NCBI RefSeq assembly: GCF_947507565.1
Contig: NC_089182.1
Span: 1,984,001 to 2,048,000, forward strand
Direction: 5' to 3'
Source: Oscarella lobularis
Lineage: Eukaryota; Porifera; Homoscleromorpha; Homosclerophorida; Oscarellidae
DNA: 64,000 nucleotides
The notes beneath the pieces were generated by a model. It was not told the origin of the DNA and made no database searches. It saw nothing but the letters and a program-made list of their open reading frames with translations. The position numbers and the translations under genes were made by a program. Shown one piece after another: positions 37,977 to 61,300 of this stretch (position 1 is its first letter; each line of letters begins with the position of its first letter).

Positions 37977-40900
37977 TTAAAATTGGCAGAGGCTGTCAAA
38001 GGAATCTAAAAACTCTGTAGCCGAAATGTAGCAGAATTTGTAATGTTCCTAGATGTACCGGCTTTAGAAACTTGTTTTTCTGAACGGTTGAACTACTTAC
38101 CAAAGACGTGACGAATTCGGGGTTCTGCAGTCGGAGGCCTTTGACTACCTGAAAGACATCTGCTACCTGCTCAGCCTTCAACCTTTCAATCACGATGTTG
38201 ATTGCGCAAAACGTTGCAGACCGCCCAATGCCATTACTGAATTACGCATAGCGAAAAAGCAACGAACGAATCTTGCAAATAACTGACCTGCATAAAACAA
38301 CAATAGGAGTGTTGTCAGCCTGCTGCTGAGCTTTGTCTAAGTGACCCATCATTTCCAAGAGACTGGCTGCACTTTTGGGGCAACAGTTTTCTGTCCAGTT
38401 AAAATACTGGAACTGCACCACGTCACGCGTTGAAGAAGTCTACAGAGCAAACACATTGAGCTGCAGCTCATTTTCGACTCTCAGCCTACCTTTCGTTCTT
38501 CCAACAACAATTTTCGAACAGCAAAATCAGGCCCGACATCCTCCGACATCAGAGCAACGGCAAACCCGTCGTATTTAGTCTCTCCTTCACGTGGCCAATA
38601 CATAGCAGACAGCTCCTATACAGAAGAGCGTGCTCTAGTTGGTTCTAATAACGCTTTCTGAAATTACCTGGCCACTTTCCTCCAATTCAGTCAGCATCAC
38701 AACAGTAGTGCATTCGAGTTCCCACACCATTCGCCAGAAATCTCCTACAGTGTAAGAGAGCGGGCCCTGAGTCGTTACATACATAGCTTGACGACTGTAA
38801 CCCTAAATAAAATTGAAAAATTCTCTATAGTAGAAACGCAATCACATCATTATTTCTAACGTCAACATAGTTAGCATTTATGTATCCCACATCTCCGGGA
38901 CGATCAGAACGACGAGACAAGTGAACGCGAATTTTGTCAGCTACAATCAAATACCAACAATTAAAAAATAATTCAACGCTAGTTAAAGCGACGTTTCCTA
39001 CGAGGCAAACAATAGGAATAGCGATTTTTAGAGGACATTTCTTTGTCGCAAGAGTAGGCAAAGTCTTTTCTGTGCGGACTAACTTTGTCCAATGTCTGCA
39101 AACCATGTGTAAAATAGTGACTGTATTCTGATTTTTACTCACCAGCAATTCATTCTCAAAGCCAGTAAGACGTGAAGAGCGATCAACTATCTCCAAATGA
39201 CGCACACGACGTTTGAGTTCATTTGCCGAAATTCTGGTATTACCGCACAGAATGTAATCCAAGACGGCGTCGTGACAAAACACGTATTGAGCCTGAAAAA
39301 AAGCGTAGGAAAATAAAGACAAGAAACGACTCCAAAGTCACCTCTGTCTGCACCATAAACGGACGGCGCTGACGGAACTCAGACACCAGCCCAAATATGT
39401 CAACAACGTTATCGTCTGCCAATCTCTGTATGACGTAGTCCACCACAAGGAACGTTCCAGTGCGACCCACGCCCGCACTGCGCGTACCCTAATAGCTCGT
39501 ACACTCAAAGAGTATTAATATATTTTACCTGCAGTGGGCCAACAGTGGGCCCTGAGCTCTGACTGCGTCGTGGTGGGCTCGGACTCGCGCAAGATAATTG
39601 AGAAGAGTCGTCGGGTATTCGGGGACGCCGTGCTCAGGCCAGCGCGTGAAATGAAACTGAGTCGTCTGATGAGTCTCCGTTCGCGAACCATCAGGTAACT
39701 CCTAGGAACGGATGAAAACCGTTTTCCGGTTTAATTAATTAATTAATAATTAATTGAGAGCAAGCGTTACCCTGAAGACATCAAGAGTTCGCACTGAGCA
39801 TTCTGCCAGTGTCGTCTCCTGCTGAAGGGTAACTACAATTTCGCCGTAATCTTCGGCATTGTCCGGCCAATACTTGTAGCACTTCACCTATAGGCAAAGT
39901 CTGCGGACTATTGTGTGCACCTGTCGCAAAATCGTACCTTTCCCTTCTCTTCGAGTTTCGTTATCATGGCGATCGTTGGAACCTTCTCCTGGAGTATCAT
40001 TCGCCAAAAATCGTTCACCGTTTTCTCGCTGGGACCTTGGGCAGCAATATAAGCATTAGGAACACCGTAGCCCTGCAAGAAAAAAACTCCTCATCGTCCA
40101 GAAGAGGCATCTACGGTACGCACAGGTAAATAAGAGGCGTTTATGTAGTCAGAGCCCTCAACCCCACGAATCGATTGCAGAACGACACGACCGTGATCGT
40201 CTACAAGCAGAGAGTGAGACACGACTGTGGCCAAGATATGCATCATATATACAGGGTGCTATGTTTCCGTATCGATTCTTATCTCGATTCACCGCCAAGT
40301 TGGCAACGAGAGATGGATGTCGCTCGTTTCCATCCAACATTTGATACTCCATTGAGAAACCGTGATTCGAACTGGCGTGCATTTCGTAAACGTGTTCTTC
40401 AAAGTCGCCAGCAGGAATCGAATCAGGCATTTCAGGCATATCTAAATACGACAAACCAAATCGCAAAAACGGACGGTCAGACTGTCAAAAACTCGCCGGC
40501 AATTCCCGGTTCAACGGATAGCTGAACTTGCCCGGTGTCCGAACCGGCCTTATTGCTTGCAATGCACTTGTACAGGCCGGAGTCGACGAGCGCCGTGTCC
40601 TGAATTTGCAACGAGCCGCTCTCGAGCACTCGGACGCGACTATCGCGACCGGGCAATTCTTGGGCGAAAAATCGCCACGTCACTTTCGGCTTGGGATTGC
40701 CCGTGACGTGGACGTTGATGAGCGTGATCTCGCCGGCGGCCGAGCTCGCGCGCCGATTCAGGACCGTCACCTGAGGCCGCGAGTTTTCTTTCCGCGGTCC
40801 AGTAGTCACTTCGGTTAATTAATTAATTATTAATACAAATTTTGACTGAGTGGTCTCACTTTCGACGCGATCGTTGTCGATCACAAGGGAAGAATTGAAC

Positions 40901-43900
40901 CCCAAATTTCGATCTTTACTACTGCGTCGTCTGCCCAACACGTCTTTTTGTGACAAACTAGTTACTTGATCTTTTGCTCTTACCGTCTCCAAAAGAAGAA
41001 TGCTACTAGAATTATGACCAGCAGGGCGACAACTCCAAGGACAATTCCCACGATGATTCCAACGTTGCTGCTGTCCTCTTCGGTATCATCCGTCGTTTCT
41101 ATTTCAAAAATCGATCAACGGACCTTTGTATCCTCCCAAGTCGAATTTTACCTGCTAGAAAAGATTTCGACGTGCTAAAAAGTTCCTACAGATCGCCAGC
41201 GTCAATAGGCAAACGACATGGGCGAAGAATATACCGTGCCGTCATCCGTTCGTTGAAACACGCGAAGAGCGTAGGCGTATCGAGTCCGGCGTTTGAGTGC
41301 AGCATTCAAATAGCCTCCACTTGTTTCATTGGTTCCTAGTACGACCTGAGATGCCATTTCGTCATCCACGAGCAGCTCGACTGCGACGTAAGGCACGCCA
41401 ACTCCCAAGTTCGACCGGTATCGTTGACTTTCGGCATGGGTGAAGTCAAAAGGCTGACCGCCGGACGGAAGTTCAGCCACAAGAACTTGAATTTTTCTGC
41501 GCAAGAGCCGTTAAAAAAAGTGATATTCAAAATTTCAATAGACAACACTCACGTGGCACGAGGAGAGAGGCTCGACTTGCTCGGTAAGAAAACGACGAGC
41601 GCCGATTGTCGCGCTTCGGAGACAGAAAGAGCAATACTGGGTGGCAAAGGAGCTAAACGACAAGAGACCTGCGAGCGCATTTCACTAGCTAAAAGACGTC
41701 ATACCTGTCCAACCATTCACCACGTCACTGTAGCTGCCTCTTTCCACAGTAACGGCAGCTACCTAGAGAACATACTTAGGATATTCTATCCTTGCATACG
41801 CACGCACTGATTTTCTTACTCTGACGAGGTAGTTCGTTGCTGCTTCGAGGCGCTCCAGTCTCTTCGTAGTAGCACTGGCTTCGCTTTCAGTCCAAGGCTC
41901 GTCCGCCGTTCGTCTATAGTCGACTACGTAGGTCGTGATGACGCCGTTGGGTGCGACAGGCTGCGTCCACGTCACGTTCAGCGTCGTCGAGTTTCCTATG
42001 ATGGTGTTAGCAGCGACGCTACGAGGACTGGAAGGAGCTGTGAGACGTACGCGCGTTTTCAATAAATAAATTATTCATTTTAGAATATCCCCTATTACCG
42101 TCTTGGGAGGTTTCGACTGTGATCCCTTTTCTGGATCTTCCCACTAATTGTTTGCCGTCGACTTCGTTGACAACGACAACAGAAATCAGGAAAGACGTAA
42201 ATTTTTCTAATCCATCAAGAAGAACAGATGTTGACGATCCGGGATAGTCTCGGAAATCTGACGTAGCTCGTCGTCTTCTAGAGCCGCCGTCGATTTCATA
42301 AAGAATCCTATAATAATCAATAGGCCCATTAGGAAATTCCGGAGGAGTCCAAGTGACTCGAATTGACGTTGACGATGCAGCAACAGCAGAAACATTTCGA
42401 GGAGGAGAAGAGACTAAAAATAGCGCTCAAATAATTAAGTAGAATCAGAAAATTACTACACGTACTTCCGGGCAATGTCCGAACAGTCAGAGGCTCGCTC
42501 ATCATCGCACTCAGCCCTAGAGCATTTCTTGCCTGTATAAGTATCTCGTATGTCTGATAGGGTCTCAAGTTCAAAAGGGTCGCAGATGGAGTTGTGGGTG
42601 CCGGAAAAAGGATCGCGTACTCGTTGCGCCCCTCTTCCCTGTACTGGACCAGGTACGAAATAATTCTCCCGTTTCCGTCAAAGGGTTCTTTCCACGACAC
42701 CGAGAAACTCTGATTCGTCACGCGACCGAAGGAAACGTTAGCTGTAGAAATAACAGAAGGAATTCCTAAATCAATCGCACTGTTAGATTACTATAGTACA
42801 CAATTTTCATGCTTTCTACTTACCCGCTACTACCACTTGAGTCGCATTGGAGAACGCGGAGCCAGCCTCGTTGATAGCTCTACAACGGTACGATCCAGTA
42901 TCGCCAATGAGCGACTCCTTTATCAACAGGGTGTCGATCCCAGAGGCAGACGAGAATTGGCGCGTGCGATTGCTCATAGAGACGATCCGTTCGTTACTGC
43001 TTCCCTCCGGAAGCACCAGCCAGGTTACATTGGTGAAACCTATTGGAAAGACAGTGCAGGAAAGATTCAGCGCTTGCGATTCGTTGAGATAGATGACCGC
43101 TTCGTTCTGAGACTCGATCTCAGGCGTGTCTAACCGCAAAAAAGGGTTTTTATAGGCTAAACGGATTCTTCGAGTCTTTGTCTCACAGTATACGTCGATG
43201 AAGGCGCTCTCGGAATAAACGCCGCCGCTATGGCAACGGTAATAACCGCTTTCTGTGCGATTCACGCCGTCTATGAGTAATTGACTTTCGCCTCTTCTTT
43301 CGCTGTCCCTTTCAATCAACGTAATTCGGCCCGGCACTTCCGTGACGTTGTAGAATTTCAAAAAGTTTGCATCCATTGACCACTCCCACAAAATTCCGGA
43401 TAAAGGAAAACCGATGACCACGCACGACAGCGTGACGTTAGTACCTTCAAGAAGCCTGCCACCCAATGGGTGAGAAACGAAAACCGGGCGAACTGCAACC
43501 AATAAAAAAATATATAAATAATTTATCTGCTATCCAAAACTCACGCGTAACGACCAGCGTGAAGTTGGCGCTTCTCGACGCAGCGCTATTCGTTCCCTCG
43601 CACGTATAAACGCCGGTGTCGTTCAGGCGAACCACGTCGAAGGTAAGATTTCTCTGACTACGAATCAACTGGTCATTGTTGGGCTCGACGAAGAATTCGT
43701 CCGACAAGATCGAATCGTCGAGAACGCGCCCATCCTTCAGCCAAGTAATCCTCGGTCGGGGAAAGCCCTGAGCAACGCAGGGCACCGACAGGCCTCGAGT
43801 TCCGTCCGGAACGGACAGAAGCGCCGGGGCAACGGAAACATTGGGACGAACTAGAGAAGAAAAATCAAAATCAATACTATATCATTTTTCCCTGTACCAA

Positions 43901-45969
43901 AGACGGTTGCCGCTTCGTAACTTTTATCCGAGCCAAAGCTAAACGTGGCGCACCGATACGTTCCTCCTCGCACGATCGCCAACCCGAGAAAGAGACGCTT
44001 TCCCAGCGTCGTTGCGTTAAAGACCATCGGTCGAGGAATCCATTCATGATTCAAGCCGAAAACGAGGCACTCGAGACGCGCGACGTCGCCGAAATCAATA
44101 GTCGCATTCTGTGGTCCTCTGACCACCAACCCGCGAACTAGAAAAGATCAATAAGAGAATTATCGAATGCGCGGTCAGGAGCATCCTATACCCGATACGA
44201 AATAGGGAACTGTTAGACTCGCGCCAATTTCGTTTCTCGCCCGACATTCGTATAAGCCGTCGTCACTGCCGTCGTTCAGTTCGAGATAACCCGTACCGTT
44301 CATTCGCGCGACACTCGACAGAACGACATTCCGTTTCGTCCACTCGACCCTCGGCGTCGGGCATCCCGTCGCCGAACAGGTGAGCACCGTCGTGCGATTG
44401 TACTCAATTTCGTACCGATTTAGAATTGGATTAACATCGCTGACGATGATTGGCTGAGACGGCGAGCACGTGAAAAATTGAATCTCGCAAAGTGTCAATG
44501 ACGATTGCGCGTCATTGGCCGACGCGACGTAGACGCGCTTTCCGCTAGGCGCGGGCGTGTCGCACGTCAAAAATATATCCGTGCTATTTCCGGTATCGTT
44601 ACTATAGCGACCGCACAATCGATTCGAATTCGACGAGAAACTCCCGTTTCCGACGCGAACGGAGAAGCCGGCCATTTCGACGAGCGCGGTCGAAATCGTA
44701 TTGATTTTTACGGCGAATACGATTTCGATTGAGTCGAATTCGATGCGCCACCACGTGTTCGGTCGCTTATCGGAGACGAAGCACGATTGGGAAACGGGGA
44801 CCGCGTAGCCGTCGATCGCCTTTTGAGGCAAGCCGGCCGATCCGTTCTGAGTCGAAGCGGACACCTTTCTCCCACTGTAGAGATCGAGAACAGGAACTAA
44901 AAAGAAACGCGAGTATTGGACAACTATCCACACGAAATGGGGGGGAGGGGAGGTTGACCGCGCGCCCTTTCTCGCGAGAACGCTGTCATTTTCGCCGGCT
45001 TCTAAAAATAGTAACAGACACTCCTCACCGTGTTGCAGTCGAATGTCGCACAGATCCAGCGTTCCGTTGATCGCGATCACGACGTACTGGCCGAAAATCG
45101 GCGCGCACTCGCCCGACGCGCTTCCACCGGACTCGTTCCCAATTAGATGAGTCGTACAAAGAGTGTAATCGCGTCGCTCATCCGAAGGCCAGCCTCCGAC
45201 GAGCATTTCCAGCGCTTCTTCGATTCCGACGCTGTTATCGTCGTAACGAAAAGAAATTCCAGATACGAGATACGGTCGCTGAAGATCGATTCGAAGCCAT
45301 TTCGTCAATCTCTCGCAGTCGGAATAATTGGCGTTTTGCGTCGTTTCGGGTTTCATAAGCGCGGCTACAGAAACAATGGACAAATAATGAATGGTCGGAC
45401 ACCTGTCGTGCATCTCACTCGCGTTTTCCTCGTTCAAAACGACCTCGCATAGAACGAGACGTTGCGACTGGTTGCCGGGAGGCGATATCGTTACGTAGCG
45501 CCCGACTAGAGAGCAATTGACGACGAAAGAAGCGTCGTCGCCGCTGCGAATCGCGATTCCACACAATTCGCCGCTGAAAGCGTCGTCGTTTTCCCGCGTG
45601 ACGTGAACGACGAAGCCAGTGGCATTGTTTTCCTCCTCTGACGTGTAGATTCGCACGTTCGTGATCGGTAGTAGGCTCGCGCCGACGTCGAGTCGCCACC
45701 ACGGACGCGATTCGAGCGCCGACGCGAAGCAGTTCGCCGCGCGACGGCTCGCGACGCCGTCGGCGGCCCAGCGCGCTTGAAACTTGACGCCGTTCGCTTC
45801 GTACGAGGACGAGGCGAACGCTTTTACGTTACCGAAGACGTCGACGAGTTGATCTTAGTAGGAGGCGCCTTGTGAAAACGCGGCGTCGCGGTTTCAACGG
45901 TACGGTACCTGGATCCGATTTGGCCACGTGGTGTAGTGTGAAGATGACGAGAATGTAGCAAGCGATCAT
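37977..45969 (-). CDS. RPTP-C: receptor tyrosine phosphatase with three discoidin-like domains and a cytoplasmic Ig domain
   Basis: The start at 45969 ([20 protein letters not shown], a signal peptide) is preferred over an in-frame ATG at 46056 because a splice-acceptor-like CATCTTAG lies between them. Exon 1 joins across a short intron to [16 protein letters not shown]. Domains: three discoidin/fucolectin-like (about 45850-44470), 5 Ig (44470-42820), 3 FN3 (42745-41750), membrane-proximal module (41650-41180), membrane segment (about 41090-41000, ending FFFWRR), cytoplasmic Ig (40510-40809), D1 (40430-39250) and D2 (39120-37977). D1 has KNRYGNI, WPEHGVP (Glu in place of the WPD acid) and [13 protein letters not shown], split by an intron after Cys. 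D2 has WTEN for WPDH and VVLCSNGIGRS, a degenerate P-loop. Ends [12 protein letters not shown]. Confidence 0.88.
40510..40809 (-). other. Cytoplasmic Ig domain of RPTP-C
   Basis: Lies after the FFFWRR stop-transfer exon and before D1. Shows [28 protein letters not shown] and [14 protein letters not shown]. The expected B-strand Cys, four residues before the Gly of GNPKP, is Val; the F-strand Cys is present. Confidence 0.85.
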
Positions 45970-46261
45970 TTCGACGAGAACTTGCCTAAGATGGCCAGTT
46001 TGTACTACTTTGTACGCTGTAGTCCCGTTGGCCCGCCCATTTACGTCATATTCCATGCCGTGCTAATGTTCTCGTTGCTGAGCAGTCTACGACCAAAGAA
46101 ATATCAGCTCTACGTAGTACTTTTCGTATAAGTAGCTAAAATAATACTGCAAACGATTAGTATGAAGTCCTTATAGAAACTGATAGCAATGAAATACTCA
46201 GACACACAGAAGAAAGAAAGAAAAAACAAACAAACAAAAACACAGACGTAAGTCTAGCTTT
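45970..46261. other. Short spacer between RPTP-C and RPTP-D
   Basis: Fewer than 300 bases between the RPTP-D stop and the RPTP-C start (both minus strand). Contains an AAAC-rich simple tract near 46225-46240. A 5'UTR intron of RPTP-C may lie here. Confidence 0.4.
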
Positions 46262-56560
<10,299 letters not shown>

Positions 56561-57165
56561 CCCCGTACGATTGACGCGAGAAGGGCGACGCGACAGGTTT
56601 TTAACACGCCCTTCTTGTGCGAGTGTCGAGTGATAGATTGCGCATGTGCATGTAAACATTATTCCATTCCTCGATCTGCAACTATGCGCTAAGTTTGGCC
56701 ACGGACTTCCTGGTTCGGCGTGTCCGTTGACCCGCTTTTTACCGTCTCACGCATCTTAGCTTGCGTGCGATCACGAGACATAGGCTACAAAAAATCGAAA
56801 CAACACGCGTACGCTAAGAATATTTCAGGTGGCGAATTATATAAGACGTCGACAACTTCAGTTAGAAAATTTCTTCTTCTGGCTTCTTCCGAACCTAATT
56901 GGTCGAACGTTTAATCAAAGGCGCGAAGTTTCGGTCAATTATCTTTCAGCCCGAGAAACTGCTCAATTGAAAGAAAAATAATGACTCTATGACCGGATAG
57001 GTGAATGCACGAGTGAGTTTCTTGAGGTAGTCTGCAAGGAAAAAATCTGCCACTCTGGAGACGCTCTCATATGGGATAGTGACCAGCTTCATTTTATTGT
57101 ATGATAAAATCAGCAGTATATTATTATATTAGCTCTGAGTCTGGTGGATGAATTTTTTATAATCC
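56561..57165. other. Upstream region of RPTP-D
   Basis: About 600 bases between the RPTP-D start and the sialyltransferase-like stop. An AATTATATAAG element is near 56835, on the plus strand. I see no gene here. Confidence 0.35.
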
Positions 57166-57930
57166 TTACAGAAGAGGTTGGCCATGCAAAACAACCGAAG
57201 CCGCTTGGGCTTTCCAGTCATACTCTTTCTTGCCAAGCCACGCCCAATTAAATTTGTTTTTGCTGAAATCGTCAAAGACTTTTCTTTCAGCACTCCAATC
57301 ATGAGCGGTATGTGAAGTCATTTCTTTCACCGTTTTAGCGCTATAGTAGTGAAAACGATCGCTCGGCGATTTTGATAAACCAAAACCATAGACATGAACA
57401 ATGTCACACATGAGAAGACTGAAAAAGAGTCCCTTCATGCCAGCTGTTGAAAGGTGATGGCGAGCTGATGACGCATATCTTTTGCCATATTGAGATGTAG
57501 CCGCATCGGGCACATGACGCAGAAGGTCTGACGCTGAATAGACTTTTCGACCGTACTTGCGCTTGCATTCCTCCGCTATGCGCGTGTTCTTTTTATTCAT
57601 ACCCTGTATGCTATTTATGAGAAGTAGGGGGTGATCGCGTGGAACGTCAGGGCCCGTAAAACCGCTCAGATTCATAATCTGTACATCCGTACGACTCCCC
57701 GCGTGTTTCTCATATCCTCGAAAAGACGCGTCGTTCATGTGAATAATGACGTCACGAGAATCAATCTCTTTTCCCAATTCGAAATTGAGGAGATTACCGG
57801 AGAAGCCAACTAGTGCGCAGCTCTTACGATAGCGAAGTTGAGGATAACGGTTGAATTCTTCCTCGCTCGGCATTGAGTACGGGCCTTGACAATTGAACAA
57901 AGGATGGCTGCTACAGCACGAATGTTTCAT
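57166..57930 (-). CDS. GT29 family sialyltransferase-like protein
   Basis: An uninterrupted 254-residue frame. GT29 enzymes transfer sialic acid from CMP-sialic acid to glycans in the Golgi. All four sialyl motifs are visible: L (from CALVGFSGNLLNFELGKEID, through RDVIIHMNDA, to AGSRTD), S (HHLSTAGMKGLFFSLLMCD, then VHVYGFG), motif III (RFHYYSAK) and VS (HDWSAE, the HX4E pattern). The subgroup (ST3Gal, ST6 or ST8) is not clear to me. Odd points: the frame starts only about 35 residues before the L motif and has no membrane anchor or signal, with a stop codon in frame a few codons upstream. Either a 5' exon is missing from my model (TGCTGTAG at about 57915 could be an acceptor) or the protein lost its anchor. 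It is divergent from RPTP-E. Confidence 0.85.
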   Translation of the reverse strand: MKHSCCSSHPLFNCQGPYSMPSEEEFNRYPQLRYRKSCALVGFSGNLLNFELGKEIDSRDVIIHMNDASFRGYEKHAGSRTDVQIMNLSGFTGPDVPRDHPLLLINSIQGMNKKNTRIAEECKRKYGRKVYSASDLLRHVPDAATSQYGKRYASSARHHLSTAGMKGLFFSLLMCDIVHVYGFGLSKSPSDRFHYYSAKTVKEMTSHTAHDWSAERKVFDDFSKNKFNWAWLGKKEYDWKAQAASVVLHGQPLL

Positions 57931-58353
57931 GGCAGTGCGAGCCGTAGCCGTCAGTCAAGGAAGCACGTTACGTAAACATCCGTGACTGGCGACCAGTCAG
58001 ATTAATTCGACTCCGACGGCCTTGGTTACTGCTGTCGCGATCGAATCGAGTGCGTAAGTTACAGACCTACAGGCGGTAGACCGTACGGCAGTGTACATCT
58101 CGAACCAGACTCATACGGGAGTCTACATCTGCATTCCGGAAAAAACCTTCGAGGTCGCTTCTTTTCTTCCGACTTTGTATGGAGACGCTTAGTCGTGTTT
58201 TGCAGATCGCGAGAGGTAAGACTCGGCGGCTCGGCATCACGGATTGTAGAGTCTACTCTACAATCCGTGGTAGCATGTAATGTGGCCCTGTGGCTACATT
58301 GGCTACATCAGTCCGTCGCCGTAAGACCACACTGTACTGTACAGCGTCGTTAG
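57931..58353. other. Divergent interval, sialyltransferase-like gene to RPTP-E
   Basis: About 420 bases of shared upstream sequence. Contains the near-perfect inverted repeat at 58238-58269. I found no exon that would supply a membrane anchor for the sialyltransferase-like gene. Confidence 0.45.
58238..58269. repeat. Inverted repeat, 15-base arms, 2-base spacer
   Basis: CACGGATTGTAGAGT, then CT, then the exact reverse complement ACTCTACAATCCGTG. It lies 85 bases upstream of the RPTP-E ATG and could form a stable hairpin in DNA or in a 5' leader. Confidence 0.85.
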
Positions 58354-61300
58354 ATGTGGTCGAGAATTCTCCGAGTCGCTCTCTTCCTGATTTTCTTCTT
58401 TGCTTCAAGAGCTGTCACGGTTTCAGGTACACTGTACTACTGCTGTACTACATGTACTTACTACCGTCCCCGTAAGAACATTTACACTGTACATGCATAA
58501 AAGTTCAGAGCGCAAATACTAAATACCTAAAGTCTATTTTATTTTTTCGCGTGAAATCGATAAGCCGTATAATCATAATTCAGTCGTTATCCTCGCGTGA
58601 ATGAATTTTCTTGACGTCACAATAGACGATGACGTTGCTGATCAACCGTATCTGATTGATATATATAACCCTGTAAAGATAACAGTGTCGAGCGTCTTGG
58701 AGCGAAACGGGATGCGATTCATTCCCGAATGGAGTATTGACAGAGTGAGCTCGCGCCACGGTTTCAATTGCTTCATATCGCAGCGCGAACGGAATCCCTG
58801 GTGGAGAATGGACCTGGGCTTCATACGGGAAATTCATCAAATCTTTGTGTTCAGACGAAAAGACGACACGTTTTTGCCGGACGTAAAAATAAGTGAAATG
58901 GCAGACGTCATTGCTTACGTGGACAACAATCCAGACACGTTGCATGGAGCGCACATAAAGTGCGGCGAAACCGATTTTAGCTCTAGGTATGCAAAATATG
59001 ACAGACTGTACTTCCAGTGCTTCAATTGGGATGTATGGCCCCTGATACATAGTCTCTTTGGACGATACGTGCATATTGTGGTAGATTCTACTCTGGATGT
59101 CTTTCTTGCGATGTGTGAGATCTACTTCTATATTAGGAGTAAGTGACAATAAATATTTGAAAAGCTAATACAACTAAAATTCTATAATAGATGTTCGGGG
59201 TATCAACATAGTAGCCGAATTTAAAGACGACGTATTTTACACGTCTGAGCTTGAAGAGGATCCGACGAAGCCGTGGAGCTTCCTTCTCGACGCTGACGCC
59301 AATACGTGCGGATCGGCGAAAGAGCCGACTGTACTGAGCGAAGTCTCTCTTCACTTTCCCCAACCGATTCTCTTCTTGACTACTCTCGTTCACGTTTCGA
59401 CGAAACCATTTACGCAAAATTACGAGGTGTATGTGGGCTCTCACCGGACCGGTCGGTTTGAAGACAATAAATGGCACCTAAGCGAGTATGGGCTCAAGGA
59501 CGCGTCGAGAGCCGTGTACAGGGTCTCCTCCGCAGTCTTTGCCACGACCGTCAATTTTCGGCTCAGAGCGTTCGAACCGGCCTCTATATCTTTGTGCAAA
59601 TTTCAAGTGGAATCACAAGGTAGGCATTGAGAGCAATTAATTAAGAAAAAAATTTATTTTTAATTAATACGCTCTTCATATTTAGACTTATACGAAGATA
59701 TATACAGTGGGGTGGTGGCGACGGCTCGGAACGAACTCCACACTTCCTCTTTGGCAATGAAAGCAATCGACGGCAGTCTTCAGACGTTTCCGCACGCCTG
59801 CTTTAGGTCCTTCAAACAAGCGAATACGTGGTGGCGAACGGAGTTCAAAGAGGTGCGAAAGATCAGCTACATCGTCATCACGCCGCTCCCGGAAGCGAAT
59901 GCCCTGCGCGAGATGGACGGATTCGACGTTTACGTCGGCAACGTGACGGTACGTCGACCTCGAGACAACGTTCCGTGTCGACTCTCGCCAATGGTTCATC
60001 CTCTCTCGTCGGGACACGTTGTGACCGAGATGCGAGTGACGTGCTTCGGTCAACCGAGCGGCAAATTCGTCTACGTTGTGTCTTCGAATCGATCAACGTC
60101 GCCCACGCCGTCGCTGTCGCTGTGCGAAGTTCGCTTTTATGACTGCGACGGTATGGAATGGAATGGTACGACGTCATCTAGCGATTTTTCTTAGGATTTG
60201 ACTCTTACCTGACGAAGACGAGCGTCGACACGTCGATAGACAATGATAAGGAGACGATATTTCGCTGCTCGGCGACGGGATGTCCTCCACCGAGTATCGA
60301 GTGGAGTCGTCCGAATGGAGGAATGGTCAATATGACGCGTCACGATCAGAGTGGTGTCAATGTGACGAGCGAAATTACGGTGCGAGGAAGCAGGATCGAC
60401 GAAGGCGCGTACACGTGCACGGCCTACAACGGCGGAGCGACCAATTCTTCGGCGACAATGAATCTGTTTGGTCCGTATAAGAATAAAAGAACGAGAGAGA
60501 TTATGCACGTATATATATATCTTTATTATTTTTTTGCTTTTAGTCTATCCTTTCATTATTACCAGTCCGATGAACGTCAGTGCGCTTCCCGGTCAAGTCG
60601 TCTCGTTGAAGTGCTCGGCGGGAGGATATCCGCTTCCTTCGATCTCGTGGACGTCGGAGCCGGAAGGTGCGTTCGCGATCGCTTCGTCGTCCGCGTCGTC
60701 GATCGCCGTGACGAGTACGATCGACGTCGTCCTCGCGAACAGCAGCAACGCATTGGCGAGTATTTGGTGCACGGCTAGCAACGGTCTAGCAAAGAACGCT
60801 ACCGTTCAGTCTCTCGTTTCAGGCAATACCAACTGGGGGAGAATATAGTTAAGAGGCAGACTAGCCTTAGCTTACTTTTCAGGAAAGACGCGCGTACGCG
60901 TGAAGAGCGTGTATGGACGAGTGGGAGACACGTTGAGTTTGTTCTGCAACGCGAGCGGAGTCGAAGCGCGCTTCATCGAATGGTACAAAGGCGCGCAGGC
61001 ACTAAACGGAACGACGTTTACGCGAACTCCGCTCGGAGTGGAGAGCACACTGACGCTCTCCGACGTGCAACTCAGCGACGGCGCGGACGATTACTATTGC
61101 GAAGCGGGTCGTGCCGGCTATCTTCACACTATTTCGTCGGCTCGAGCAACAGTGGGTGGTAAGAAAAAAAAATTGGGGCTGATTTAATTAAATTAATGGT
61201 GGCTGGAGATTGATTTTGATTTTTATTCGTCAGTTCTTGGTGAAATCGTTTCGTTTCCGAGTCAATCGCTCGATCGCAGTTCGTCGACGTCGGTCGAGTG

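Noticed and set aside
45970-46056. Upstream ATG at 46056 as the RPTP-C start
   Set aside because: It would put a 29-residue polar stretch before the signal peptide, and a splice-acceptor-like site lies between; the ATG at 45969 gives a normal signal sequence.
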